Source of the DNA: CAZKUR01 sp964556005
GTDB lineage: Bacteria; Bacteroidota; Ignavibacteria; Ignavibacteriales; Ignavibacteriaceae
Direction: 5' to 3'
NCBI GenBank assembly: GCA_964556005.1
Contig: CAZKUR010000012.1
Location: 1 to 64,000, forward strand
Length of the DNA: 64,000 nucleotides
A program made the position numbers and the translations under genes. Positions 35,986 through 45,116 of this stretch are shown one piece after another (the stretch's first letter is position 1; the number at the start of each line of letters is the position of its first letter). Under the pieces are notes generated by a model that was given only the letters and a program-made list of their open reading frames with translations, did no database searches and was not told the origin of the DNA.

Positions 35986-38951
35986 TTAAGTTTCCTCAGC
36001 TTTTTCTGAGCTTCTGCGCCAAATTGATCACTGCGGTGTTTTGAGATTACTCTCCTGTACATATTTTTTGCATCTCTAAATTTTTTAAGCTGAACATAAC
36101 AATCACCGGATAATAAATCGGCTTTTGTAACCCACTCATTATAACCTGAAAAAGCAGAACGGACTCTATCCAATTCCGTTAAGGCGTCTTTATATTTTTG
36201 CTGGTCGAATAAAGTCTGCCCTAAATAAAATTGCGCTTTTGCACCGATATCATCCGAACGGTTTTGAGATAACTCAGTTAAAAATGTAGTCGCCTCATCG
36301 AACCGGTTTGCGGCAAGATCAATTATGCTCATTTCCAATTTGGCTTTATCTGAAAATATCGAACTGCTGTAATACTGAACGATTGTATTATAAGTTTCGT
36401 ATGCATCGCTTACATCTTCTTTATTTGCCTGCATGCTGCCTTTCATAAATAACATTTCAGGGACACGAGGTGAATCCTGCATTTTGTCGATTGCTTTATT
36501 GAGCACCACGATAGCGGAATCATAATTCTGCATATCATTGTATACGTTTGCCATTTCAAGCACTGCCGAAGCAGCGTATTCGCTTTTAGGAAAATCGTTA
36601 AAAACTTTTTGAAAGTTGAAAACTGCTTCCTGGTTTTGTTTAAGCATTTCCGCACATTTCCCTATCCAGTAATAAGCATTCGGCACTAATTTGCTGGAAG
36701 GATAATCGGCAATAAATTCTTTATAGCTTAATTCGGCATTCTTATAATCCCGCGAGCTGTAATAAATCTCTCCTTTCTTAATGAAGAGTTTATCGGAAAA
36801 ACTTAAACCCGGATGTTGGGAGACAAACTTGTCGATTAAATCAATTGCTTTGTTTGTTTGACCTTGCGCAACATAACAATATTGAATTCCGTTTATTGCA
36901 TCGAAAACATGCTGCGAACCGGGATATTTATTCAGGACTTTTTGATAATAAACGATTGAAGAATCGTACCTGCCCAAGTTAAAATAAGAATCGCCGATTG
37001 AATAATAAATAATAGGAGCTAACGACGACTGAGGATAAATTTTCAGTACATCGTTGTAAGTAGAAATTGCACCTTCATAATTGTTTTGTTGAAAATCGAT
37101 CCACCCTGCCGTGTATAATGAGACATCCGCATATTCAGAGTTTGGAAATCGAAGCTGCAAATTTTGAAATTCATTTTGCGCTTGATCGGATTTACCCGCC
37201 CTGTACAAAGCCTGTGCATATTGATAATAAGTATAGGCATCGTTAATCTGCGTTTTATCAACGTTGAACATTTCCTTATAGATACGGCTCGCAGCAGAAA
37301 AATTTTTCGCCCCGTAATAGCTGTCTGCCAACCTCAGCTTTGCATCAATTATCCTTTTATCCTTCGGAAATTTTTTTACGAAATTATCATATTGTTGTGC
37401 AGCATTTTCAAATTCATTAAGATAAAAATATGAATATGCTTTGCCGTAAATTGCATCCGAATTCAGTTTGCCGGAGTTACCGCTGATATGGTCATAATAT
37501 TTTATTGCACCGGAATATTTCTTTAATGAAAAGCTGCTCTCAGCCAAATAATAATTTGTTTTATCTGATTCAAATTCCGGGAAATCTTTTTGTAATCCCG
37601 TCAAAGTAGAAATTGCATTTTCATAATCTTTCAAATAATAATATGCGGCACCTAATCCGAGCAACGCCCTGCTTTTTTGATCATCAAGAACTTCGTTTAT
37701 ATTTATTACCGATTGAAAATCTTTTTCCGCTGCTCGAAATTGTCCAACCTCAAGATCTATTTCCCCGATAAGATTAAGTGATTTTGCTTGTACATCTTTA
37801 TCGTCGGAGACCTTTGCGGCATTCAAATATTTCTGAGCTAAATCATAGTTTTTATTATTGAAATAGTAAACACCCATCTGATATTGTACATTTAGAACCA
37901 ATTCGTTGTTCGGAAATTTTTGAAGGAAGTCGCGGTACAGATTAAAAGCTTCGAGATCTTTGCCGTCATAACGTTTCGATTCTGCTTTCCAAAAAAAAGA
38001 TTCGGCTGCAATGCTGTCGGTTCCGTCGGAAAGAGAATTGAAAAGATTAAAAGCATCGTTGTATTTCTTTTGCTGGAAATATGCCCAGGCAAGGCCGTAC
38101 TCAGCTTGACGCGAAATCCCGGAATTCGGATAGTCTTTTAAAATCTTCATGTAGGCTTTTTCGGCATTATTATAATCCTCAACCCTGTAATATGAATTAC
38201 CCAATAAATATAGTCTTTCGGAATACTGGTCGGCATCGAGCTTTGAAAGTGTCGGATTGTTTAGTTCGATAATTGAAGATTGGTAATCTTTTAATTTAAA
38301 ATAACAAACCCCGATTCTAATCTGTGCTTGCATTGCAAGAGGACTATCGGGATAAAAAGAAAGAAGCTGATCATAGTATTTAACTGCATTTTGATAATCG
38401 CTTGTCTTTTCATAAAGAGATGCTAAAGTATACAATGTATAATCCATAAATTTATTATCTCTTTTTTTATTTACAGCTTCGGTAAAATATTGAATTGCAT
38501 CTTTTGTCCTACCCTGAGCAGAATAAGATTCACCGATCCAATACAGAGCTGAGCCCGTAAATCCGCTCGAGGGATATCCATCCAATAATTTCTCAAGCTT
38601 TAAACGGCAATCATCAAAACGTTTAATTTGGTAATAAATAAGACCGAGCTTGTACAATCCCTTTTCCCTGTAGTTTGACCATTTATAATTATTAACTAAA
38701 AATTCAAACTCGCCTGCGGAAGCATCAAACTCTCCAAGATTAAGCAGCGCATCTGCATAATAATATTTTGCTGTAGCGTTCAATTCATCGTAAATACTGT
38801 GACCTTTAAAAAATTTTTCAAACAGGTTGACGGCTTTAAAATACTCTTTGGAATGATATGCACTCATAGCTTGATCGAACTTTTCGGCATCAGTTTGAGC
38901 AAATCCATAAGTAAAGAAAATTATTATAAATAATAACGTTAATTTTTTCAT
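35982..38951 (-). CDS. Large secreted tetratricopeptide-repeat protein
   Basis: A 989-residue protein with signal peptide (about 1-18) and TPR units along its whole length, for example YYYADALLNLGEFDASAGEF and IYYSIGDSYFNLGRYDSSI. Repeats of the YbgF/BamD type carry [YF]PxS[EK] linkers (YPSSG, YPDSP, YPNSG, FPKSE). It should be a periplasmic or outer-membrane scaffold. Its stop overlaps the start of the barrel gene, suggesting the two proteins form a complex. I did not count the repeats exactly; there are more than twenty. Confidence 0.87.
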   Translation of the reverse strand: MKKLTLLFIIIFFTYGFAQTDAEKFDQAMSAYHSKEYFKAVNLFEKFFKGHSIYDELNATAKYYYADALLNLGEFDASAGEFEFLVNNYKWSNYREKGLYKLGLIYYQIKRFDDCRLKLEKLLDGYPSSGFTGSALYWIGESYSAQGRTKDAIQYFTEAVNKKRDNKFMDYTLYTLASLYEKTSDYQNAVKYYDQLLSFYPDSPLAMQAQIRIGVCYFKLKDYQSSIIELNNPTLSKLDADQYSERLYLLGNSYYRVEDYNNAEKAYMKILKDYPNSGISRQAEYGLAWAYFQQKKYNDAFNLFNSLSDGTDSIAAESFFWKAESKRYDGKDLEAFNLYRDFLQKFPNNELVLNVQYQMGVYYFNNKNYDLAQKYLNAAKVSDDKDVQAKSLNLIGEIDLEVGQFRAAEKDFQSVININEVLDDQKSRALLGLGAAYYYLKDYENAISTLTGLQKDFPEFESDKTNYYLAESSFSLKKYSGAIKYYDHISGNSGKLNSDAIYGKAYSYFYLNEFENAAQQYDNFVKKFPKDKRIIDAKLRLADSYYGAKNFSAASRIYKEMFNVDKTQINDAYTYYQYAQALYRAGKSDQAQNEFQNLQLRFPNSEYADVSLYTAGWIDFQQNNYEGAISTYNDVLKIYPQSSLAPIIYYSIGDSYFNLGRYDSSIVYYQKVLNKYPGSQHVFDAINGIQYCYVAQGQTNKAIDLIDKFVSQHPGLSFSDKLFIKKGEIYYSSRDYKNAELSYKEFIADYPSSKLVPNAYYWIGKCAEMLKQNQEAVFNFQKVFNDFPKSEYAASAVLEMANVYNDMQNYDSAIVVLNKAIDKMQDSPRVPEMLFMKGSMQANKEDVSDAYETYNTIVQYYSSSIFSDKAKLEMSIIDLAANRFDEATTFLTELSQNRSDDIGAKAQFYLGQTLFDQQKYKDALTELDRVRSAFSGYNEWVTKADLLSGDCYVQLKKFRDAKNMYRRVISKHRSDQFGAEAQKKLRKLK

Positions 38952-38953
38952 TT

Positions 38954-39775
38954 TCAGATTATTTTAATTAAAAGCAAAACAATCACACTTCCCGATAAGG
39001 CTGTAAATAAATTGACAATATCATTATTTATCCATTTTATTCCATTAACAAATTTTGTTTTCTCATTGCAATGAAATTTTCTTTCGGTAAACTTCGAACA
39101 AACTTTGCATCTATATTTAGCTTGTATTGATGCTCCTATGATACTGTCTATTAAGCTGCCTAAAAATCCTGATATGGCAATAATCAAGAAAAGAAATAAT
39201 TTATTATTTTCAAGCCAGAACAACGAAACGCTTGAAATAATCACAGCACCGAAAAGAGCGCCAATTGTTCCGTAAATTGAAATGCCGCCAGATTCACCCT
39301 GTTCGACTTTCCGAAAAGTTAAAATGTTTATAGTATTTGATTTAAAAAATGTTCCAATTTCAGTTGACCAGGTATCGGCACAAACAGCAGCAATCGAACC
39401 TGTAAAAAGCAAATAAAAAATGTGAGTTTGAAAAATATAACCGGCAATAACAAGAAGCCCTGCAATTCCTCCATTGGACAAAACCTGCATATAATCTCTT
39501 TTACCGGTTTTATCAAAATGTTCCTGCACTTTTAGTTTATTTTGATTCTTAATTTTAGATAATAGACTCGATAGAATAAAAAATGTTACAACCGGGATGG
39601 TCCATTTCCAGCTTCCCAATCCAAAAATTACAATCGCCAAAATAAAAGTTGAAATTGATCCTGATTTGGTCAAAAATTCAAATTTTAAAGAAAGAATTGA
39701 TATGATGCCGGCAAGAACGAATGCAAGGATGAATTTATTGAGATTTAATTCCAAATTATTGGTTAATGTCTTCAA
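38954..39775 (-). CDS. DUF92 membrane protein
   Basis: A 273-residue polytopic protein of the DUF92 family. Visible are NGGIAGLLVIAGYIF, AAVCADTWSTEIGTFF and GGISIYGTIGALFGA, and a four-Cys/His insert (CKVCSKFTERKFHC). Plant and cyanobacterial members (VTE6) phosphorylate phytyl phosphate; the bacterial role is unsettled but may concern isoprenoid phosphates. It lies two bases upstream of the TPR gene and is the first gene of the envelope operon. Confidence 0.82.
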   Translation of the reverse strand: MKTLTNNLELNLNKFILAFVLAGIISILSLKFEFLTKSGSISTFILAIVIFGLGSWKWTIPVVTFFILSSLLSKIKNQNKLKVQEHFDKTGKRDYMQVLSNGGIAGLLVIAGYIFQTHIFYLLFTGSIAAVCADTWSTEIGTFFKSNTINILTFRKVEQGESGGISIYGTIGALFGAVIISSVSLFWLENNKLFLFLIIAISGFLGSLIDSIIGASIQAKYRCKVCSKFTERKFHCNEKTKFVNGIKWINNDIVNLFTALSGSVIVLLLIKII

Positions 39776-40048
39776 TATTGCAAAATTTCTTAATATTTAA
39801 TAAACTAAATATACCTTTTTACTATTCATAATGTCAAGTTATAAAATAAAATACGGGAATTCACTTAAAGATATTTATTAAATGGAAGAATTTATTTTCT
39901 GATTCATTTACAGGTAGTTAGCGTTTGTCTTTTCAAGAACTCATCTCAGCATGGAATTGATTTTATTATAAGTATCTTCGAATTTACCTCACTGGAATGA
40001 GGTTCGAGATAATCTTGGCAAAAGTAGAGAAATGGTGAAGAAAAAATA
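39776..40048. other. Intergenic region with a small hairpin
   Basis: About 270 bases between two minus-strand genes. It should carry the promoter of the DUF92-to-tonB operon. At 39978-40007 there is a hairpin, TCGAA ... CCTCA / TGAGG TTCGA, downstream of the CMD gene; no T-run follows, so terminator status is doubtful. Confidence 0.4.
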
Positions 40049-40681
40049 TTAGTGTTTCTTAACCTTTTGTGATTCGAATTTTTTTAGGGTAAGCAAACCG
40101 CTGACAGATAATTTTTTTTGCCCTAAAAGATCGAGTAATTCAATTGTCTTTTTAATTTTGGAAATTTTTACCCCGAGTCTGTATGCACCATTAATGTGTG
40201 AGTAAAGCTGATCCTCATAATTTAAAGAAGCTAAAATTCCTATGATGCACAATTCCCTTTCTTCCAGGCTCAAACTTTTTCTGCTTAAAACTTTGCCGTA
40301 TCCTTCGACTACCAGCCATTCCGACATTTCAGGTGAAAAACTTTCTATATTTTCAATCAGCTTCCCGTATTTACTTCCATATATTTTTTTACAGGTTTTC
40401 ACCCCACTAATTTTCATTAATGACAAATCTATATTTTCATTATTACGATTTTTTACCGGGTAAAATTCTTTTAATATTTTTAATGAAATTAATGCACTCG
40501 GAAAGCCTGCAAAAAGATAAGTTTGGAGAACCGCTTCATAAATTTTTCTTTGGGAAATTTTTAATTCTTTTGATCTGACAATTAAATCTTTAAATTTTTC
40601 TTCCATCCGCAAAACAGAAGCAGCAGAAAGCATCGGCAGGAGAAATTTTTTATCGATCCCGTCAAAAGATTTTTTATACAT
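40049..40681 (-). CDS. Carboxymuconolactone decarboxylase (CMD)-family protein
   Basis: A 210-residue all-helical protein with two CMD-like halves: VLQTYLFAGFPSALISLKIL and LCIIGILASLNYEDQLYSHINGAYRLGV. The AhpD-type CxxC pair is absent, so peroxidase-reductase activity is not expected; the His in YSHINGA matches the position used by CMD-type members. Exact function unknown. It is a single gene upstream of the first DGACATCT palindrome. Confidence 0.72.
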   Translation of the reverse strand: MYKKSFDGIDKKFLLPMLSAASVLRMEEKFKDLIVRSKELKISQRKIYEAVLQTYLFAGFPSALISLKILKEFYPVKNRNNENIDLSLMKISGVKTCKKIYGSKYGKLIENIESFSPEMSEWLVVEGYGKVLSRKSLSLEERELCIIGILASLNYEDQLYSHINGAYRLGVKISKIKKTIELLDLLGQKKLSVSGLLTLKKFESQKVKKH

Positions 40682-40702
40682 TTAAACTTTAAAAATTAAA
40701 TA

Positions 40703-40759
40703 CAAAAAAAAGATGACATCTATACCCGTCAGAGGAAGATAGGTAAAAGATGTCATCTT
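40703..40759 (-). terminator. Terminator of the TPR gene, palindrome copy A
   Basis: Perfect 12-base arms AAGATGACATCT (40710-40721) and its complement (40748-40759), 26-base loop; partial pairing (TACC/GGTA) extends the arms inward. Read on the minus strand, the second arm runs into eight T residues, making a good intrinsic terminator 34 bases after the TPR stop. The same arm sequence recurs at 45080, suggesting a mobile or repeated terminator-like element. Confidence 0.8.
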
Positions 40760-40792
40760 GGGAATTAAAAAATAGAGATAAACTAAAATAGA

Positions 40793-41557
40793 TTATTGCA
40801 TTAATTTAAGTTCATATTCTGCACTTTTCTTATATGTACCATCTGATTTAGCCTGGGCAAACATATCTTTTGCTTTTGCTGTATCGCCTTTTCCTTTATA
40901 AGCAAGGCCCATATAATAATAAGGTCCGCCTTTACTGATTGAAGTTCTGAACTTTAATGCATTTTGTGCTGCGTCGATTGCTTCATCCCACTTAGATAAA
41001 TCGGTATAAATTTTAGCGAGCGTTAAATAAGCTGCGTCATAATTATTATTTTTAACGGCATTTTGCAGGTCATCAATGGCTTTTTTTGAATTTCCGTCAT
41101 TCAAAGCAGCATTTCCCATTTTTGTATAAGCAAACGCCAAATTTTTCTTTACAGCTTCTTTTACATTATTAGCCGCATTGCTGTTCACAACTTTTTCAAA
41201 ACTTTCAACGGCTTTATCAAATTTACCTTGGGCATAATAAATCCCTCCGAGAGCATTATATGCAAGATAAAAATCGGGTTTTAATTTTAACGCTGCTTGA
41301 AGTGAATTTTCCGCATCATCCAGCTTACTTAAATATTTATAAGCAATACCAATCTGATAATAAGTTCTGTAATCTTTTTCAATCGCTAAAGATTTGTTAT
41401 AACTATCTACAGCTTTGTCATAGTTCCCTTGTTTAAGGAACTGATTGCCTTCGTTATATAATTTGCCTGCTTCGGGTTTCATATCCTGCGCAGTTAAAAT
41501 GCCGCTGAAGATTAATAAAATTAAAAAACAAAACGGCATAATGAATTTAGTTTTCAT
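40793..41557 (-). CDS. Secreted tetratricopeptide-repeat protein
   Basis: A 254-residue protein with a signal peptide (MKTKFIMPFCFLILLIFSG) and about six TPRs (GNQFLKQGNYDKAVDSYNKS, YNALGGIYYAQGKFDKAVES). I choose the ATG at 41557 because AAAGGA lies eight bases upstream of it; an ATG three codons earlier has no room for a ribosome site. It is a periplasmic scaffold, partner unknown, and lies just downstream of tRNA-Leu. Confidence 0.82.
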   Translation of the reverse strand: MKTKFIMPFCFLILLIFSGILTAQDMKPEAGKLYNEGNQFLKQGNYDKAVDSYNKSLAIEKDYRTYYQIGIAYKYLSKLDDAENSLQAALKLKPDFYLAYNALGGIYYAQGKFDKAVESFEKVVNSNAANNVKEAVKKNLAFAYTKMGNAALNDGNSKKAIDDLQNAVKNNNYDAAYLTLAKIYTDLSKWDEAIDAAQNALKFRTSISKGGPYYYMGLAYKGKGDTAKAKDMFAQAKSDGTYKKSAEYELKLMQ

Positions 41558-41593
41558 ATGTTCCATCCTTTATTATTAGTAATAAAAATGAAT

Positions 41594-41680
41594 TGGTGCG
41601 GAAGACGGGACTTGAACCCGTACGCCCTAACGGGCACTACCCCCTCAAAGTAGCGTGTATACCAATTTCACCACTTCCGC
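41594..41680 (-). tRNA. tRNA-Leu (anticodon GAG), CCA encoded
   Basis: An 87-base class II tRNA on the minus strand. The acceptor arms GCGGAAG and CTTCCGC pair, the anticodon loop is TTGAGGG with anticodon GAG, a long variable arm (GTGCCCGTTAGGGCGT) follows, and the T-arm is ACGGGTTCAAGTCCCGT. Discriminator A and an encoded CCA end the gene. It reads CUU/CUC leucine codons. Confidence 0.96.
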
Positions 41681-41785
41681 AAAATAAACCGCTAAAATAA
41701 TCTCAAGAAGTTTCAAAATCAACTTAAAAGCCCAACCTCTTGAATAAAAATACAAAGGAATTTGAGGATTGCAAAAAAAATTGTT

Positions 41786-42262
41786 CTATCTTCTCATTCT
41801 TTGTTTCAAAATAAGATTTCTGATGTCCTCTCTAAATTTCTTTTCAAATACTATATATTTCGCAATTTGCTCTTCGCTAAGCAAGTCGTTTAATGAGCGA
41901 ATAAAATCTCTTCTCGATTTTATAATTTCATCCTGAACCCGGAAATATTTTGTGATCTGCTCCCTGTAGTAACCATCACTTTTATCCCCGGATTTTATGG
42001 AACTATCCATATCATCAATTAATTGATTTTCAGTATTCATCAAGCTGTCGGTTTTATTTTGATATTGGTTTCTTCTTGCGAAAAATTTTAAAGTAGTATT
42101 TTCATCCATATTTAAAACATCAATCAGCTTAATCTTTTCCAGTTGTGCAATCTTTTCTCTCACCTTTTTAAAACGTGAACCGTCAAATTGGGAGTATGCA
42201 GCAGATTGGAAAATCAACAGAATTAGTATTGGAATTATAAAAATAATATTTTTCCTTCTCAT
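41786..42262 (-). CDS. Exported helical protein, Spy/LTXXQ-like
   Basis: A 158-residue protein with signal peptide (ends near AAYSQ) and an all-helical charged body. LLSEEQIAKYIVFEKKFREDI resembles the LTxxQ motif helix of Spy/CpxP periplasmic chaperones. It is the third gene of a sigma/anti-sigma operon (eight bases after the anti-sigma gene), so it is probably an output or sensor of the envelope-stress module. Confidence 0.7.
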   Translation of the reverse strand: MRRKNIIFIIPILILLIFQSAAYSQFDGSRFKKVREKIAQLEKIKLIDVLNMDENTTLKFFARRNQYQNKTDSLMNTENQLIDDMDSSIKSGDKSDGYYREQITKYFRVQDEIIKSRRDFIRSLNDLLSEEQIAKYIVFEKKFREDIRNLILKQRMRR

Positions 42263-42270
42263 TTTTCCCT

Positions 42271-42885
42271 CTAAAAGTATTTTTTATTCATAATTTCGTT
42301 ATAGATTTGATCAGCTTCTCGAACATTCAAATCATTGATATAAGAATTTAAGTCCGAATCATCATAAGTAAGAAAATTTTCTCGGCTATTGATTGACGGT
42401 GTTAATTCATTAACTAACGCTTGATCTATTAATGAATCGGATTTAGAGGACTGCTGAATTATAGTCGAGTTATCGATGATACCGGGATTTAATAAATTCA
42501 ATGTCTCTTCGAGTTCATTGTTGCTCATGTTCTGAGTAAGCTGTTGTAATGAATTCATATTAATATTTTCTTTTTTATTCAAGCTGAAGATTAATACGAC
42601 CGCAATTAAAATAACACTTACGGTCGAAGCCGCAAAAGCCGGAATAAAATTTCTTTTATTTTTCTTTTCAACACCCTGCCTGACTTTAGGAACAAGATTA
42701 ACAAAATATGAGTCATCAAGCTCGATGTTATCATTTAGATTTTTAAGAAAAGAAAATTTATTCTTCAAATTTTCGCATTCGGCCAGCAAACCGGGAGAAT
42801 TTTTCAATTCATTCTCAAAATCTATTTTTTCTTTTTCACTTAGCTGACCATCTAAGTACAACAATATTTTATTTCTATCCGTCAT
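42271..42885 (-). CDS. Anti-sigma factor, single-pass membrane protein
   Basis: A 204-residue protein: a cytoplasmic N-terminal domain beginning DRNKILLYLDGQLSEKEKIDF, typical of anti-sigma factors (no Zn-binding HxxxCxxC seen), one helix (about 78-97, AASTVSVILIAVVLIFSL) and a periplasmic domain. Its start lies 11 bases inside the sigma gene, giving coupled, balanced synthesis. It should hold the ECF sigma factor at the membrane until a periplasmic signal triggers release. Confidence 0.82.
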   Translation of the reverse strand: MTDRNKILLYLDGQLSEKEKIDFENELKNSPGLLAECENLKNKFSFLKNLNDNIELDDSYFVNLVPKVRQGVEKKNKRNFIPAFAASTVSVILIAVVLIFSLNKKENINMNSLQQLTQNMSNNELEETLNLLNPGIIDNSTIIQQSSKSDSLIDQALVNELTPSINSRENFLTYDDSDLNSYINDLNVREADQIYNEIMNKKYF

Positions 42886-43429
42886 AGCTTTTCATCAGCT
42901 CCGTAATTTTTTGAATTGCATGAAAATAATTAGCCTTTAATCCTCCGACACTTTTGCCGGTTATTTTGGATATTTCCTCATATGAAAGCTCATCAAAATT
43001 TCTTAATATAAATATCTCTCGCTGCTTCGAAGGTAATTTTTGAAGAACCTCATCCAGCTTATTCAGTTTCTCTTTATTTTCAATATCCTTAACAATTTCC
43101 GTTCCTGCCGATACCAATGTATCATATTTATCTTCAAACCCTAAAAGTTCTTTTACTTTTCTCTTCTTAATAAAGTTCAAGCTCCTGGTTGAAGTAATTT
43201 TATATATCCAGGTATATAAAGAAGATTTAAATTGAAAATCTTTTAACTTAGTATAAAGAACGATAAAAACTTCCTGAACTACCTCATCTGCATCAAGATG
43301 ATTGCCGGTCATTCGCCGCGCATGCCAATAAATTTTTTGTTTATACCTGTTGACAATTTCATTAAATGCAGATTCACTACCTTGTAGAAAAGATTTTACT
43401 AATTCATAATCCGATTGGTTTTCGGCCAT
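42875..43429 (-). CDS. ECF RNA polymerase sigma factor
   Basis: A 184-residue group 4 sigma factor. Region 2 is visible in NEIVNRYKQKIYWHARRMTG and DADEVVQEVFIVLYTKL; region 4 in LQKLPSKQREIFILRNFDEL and SYEEISKITGKSVGGLKAN (helix-turn-helix). It probably responds to envelope stress, given the downstream anti-sigma and Spy-like genes and the divergent Spy-like gene across 120 bases. Autoregulation from that divergent region is likely. Confidence 0.92.
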   Translation of the reverse strand: MAENQSDYELVKSFLQGSESAFNEIVNRYKQKIYWHARRMTGNHLDADEVVQEVFIVLYTKLKDFQFKSSLYTWIYKITSTRSLNFIKKRKVKELLGFEDKYDTLVSAGTEIVKDIENKEKLNKLDEVLQKLPSKQREIFILRNFDELSYEEISKITGKSVGGLKANYFHAIQKITELMKSYDG

Positions 43430-43549
43430 AAACCTCGTTTTAATTCAATTTTTAGACAATGAAAAAACTTATACGGTTTAATCTAAATAATTTTAAACCC
43501 AAATAAATCTATCAGTGTCAAAGTAACAAAAAAATGAAAGGAAAAGAAA

Positions 43550-44050
43550 ATGTTCAATATAAAATCATCTTTAATAATTGCAGCTTTATTTGCTTTTACA
43601 TTAGTTGGTACTTCTTTTGCTCAGGGAGAAATGATGCATGGCCACAGAGGCCAAATGAATCAATTGATTAAAAAATTAGATTTAACCCAGCAGCAAAAAG
43701 ATCAAATGTCGGATTTAAAATTTAAGCACCAAAAAGAAATGATAGATTTAAGAGCACAGCTCGAAAAAAACTTACTCGATTTAAAGCAGGTTAAATCAAA
43801 AGATAATTTTACGCATGACGAATTAATTGATGCCGTAAAAAAAGTTAACGAAGACCGTAATAATATTGCCCTTTCACGAGCAGACTTTCTTTACAACATT
43901 TACAGCCAATTAACTCCTCAGCAGAAGAAAATATGGAAGGAAGCACAAAACAAGCGTGACTTTTTGCACAATAACAGGATGCGCTTTAACAATAGACAAT
44001 TCAATACGATGCCACACAAAAGAATGCCTTTTCAAGATGAGAAAAATTAA
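43550..44050 (+). CDS. Spy/CpxP-family periplasmic chaperone-like protein (LTXXQ)
   Basis: A 166-residue exported protein; signal peptide ends at TSFAQ. Two LTxxQ motifs, LDLTQQQKDQM and QLTPQQKKIW, define the Spy/CpxP fold, a cradle-shaped helical dimer that buffers unfolded envelope proteins or metals. The N-terminal HGHRGQMNQ is His-rich, as in metal-responsive members. It is divergent from the ECF sigma gene and probably in its regulon. Confidence 0.88.
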   Translation: MFNIKSSLIIAALFAFTLVGTSFAQGEMMHGHRGQMNQLIKKLDLTQQQKDQMSDLKFKHQKEMIDLRAQLEKNLLDLKQVKSKDNFTHDELIDAVKKVNEDRNNIALSRADFLYNIYSQLTPQQKKIWKEAQNKRDFLHNNRMRFNNRQFNTMPHKRMPFQDEKN

Positions 44051-44084
44051 ATAATTTCTAAAATCACTTTATAAGGAGATAATA

Positions 44085-45047
44085 ATGCAAAAAGGTAAGG
44101 ATCGATTCTTCAGGTTGTTTCTTGGAGCGACTGCTATATTGTTCTTGTTCATGGTTGGATGTAAAAGTGCTAACAATCCTGTATCCTCTTCCGGTAATAC
44201 TGGGACTACATCCGACAAAGATGCTATGCTTAGTATAACTAATGAGGATTCCGCTTTTACTTCATTCCTGCCGAACTATAACGAAGATGCGGAAATGAAT
44301 ATAACAAGTTACGATGGAGTATCAATCTATCCCATTCATGTTTGGCATAGAATGATTTTAGCTAATACAGACTTTAGCGTAAATATAACAGGCGATTCGG
44401 CTTTAGGAACAATTACCAGAACTTTTAACGGAACATTATTTATTGCCGCTTCACTCGATTCAATGGGCGGCACTCCCGATACGGTAATTCAAAAATCCTT
44501 CACTTCGGTTATTACGAGAAATTTAATTTTTGTGAAAGTCGACAGTACTTCTAATCCAAGGAATAATTGGAGACTTGCGGCAATATCTTTACCGAAAGGC
44601 GGAACGCAAAGTCCAAATGTTTATATTACTAAAATGACTATCACTCTGCCGAATGACAGTATGATTGTCATTACGGATCCGAATGAATATTATTTATCAA
44701 GGATGCGGCACCGCTGGCATCAAATTCCATTTTTGCGGAATGGAGACAGCGTGAATGTTCAGGTTGAATTGTACAGTGCTTATGCCGATACCGACTTTGT
44801 AACATTAACACACGGTGCTGATTTTCACGGAATGCACAGAGCCAAAAAATTATTGAAGCTGATTTCTTCCAATCCTTCAGGAACAGGCTATGATAAAATT
44901 TATGAACAAACTTACAGGGTTCATCAATGGCCGGGATTTTATCATGCGGTTATAAACGCAATTCCAAGGCAAGTTATCTTCGATGCAAATGCGCCGGTTG
45001 AATCCGATTCTTGGGGTTTGTTGTATTTTGCAAGACCGGTATTTTAA
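44085..45047 (+). CDS. Lipoprotein of unknown function
   Basis: A 320-residue lipoprotein: signal peptide with lipobox MVGC (Cys26), then a Ser/Gly/Thr-rich linker and a strand-rich body with several His-rich stretches (HVWHRM, RMRHRWHQI, HGADFHGMHRAKK). I do not recognise the family. A strong AAGGAGATAATA site precedes the ATG. It follows the Spy-like gene by 35 bases and is probably coexpressed; the histidines hint at metal binding, which is speculative. Confidence 0.7.
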   Translation: MQKGKDRFFRLFLGATAILFLFMVGCKSANNPVSSSGNTGTTSDKDAMLSITNEDSAFTSFLPNYNEDAEMNITSYDGVSIYPIHVWHRMILANTDFSVNITGDSALGTITRTFNGTLFIAASLDSMGGTPDTVIQKSFTSVITRNLIFVKVDSTSNPRNNWRLAAISLPKGGTQSPNVYITKMTITLPNDSMIVITDPNEYYLSRMRHRWHQIPFLRNGDSVNVQVELYSAYADTDFVTLTHGADFHGMHRAKKLLKLISSNPSGTGYDKIYEQTYRVHQWPGFYHAVINAIPRQVIFDANAPVESDSWGLLYFARPVF

Positions 45048-45079
45048 TTATAGAGATTCTTATTTGATTAACAATATTA

Positions 45080-45116
45080 GAGATGGCATCTTCATAACAG
45101 ATGTCATCTCTTTTTT
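45080..45116 (+). terminator. Terminator, palindrome copy B
   Basis: GAGATGGCATCT (45080-45091) and AGATGTCATCTC (45099-45110) form a 12-base-pair stem with one G-T pair and a seven-base loop, followed by TTTTTT. A textbook intrinsic terminator 33 bases after the lipoprotein gene, sited between convergent genes. Its stem closely matches the one at 40710-40759. Confidence 0.9.

Noticed and set aside
39978..40007. Hairpin as terminator of the CMD gene
   Set aside because: Stem is interrupted and no T-run follows on the minus strand; kept only as a remark on the intergenic region.
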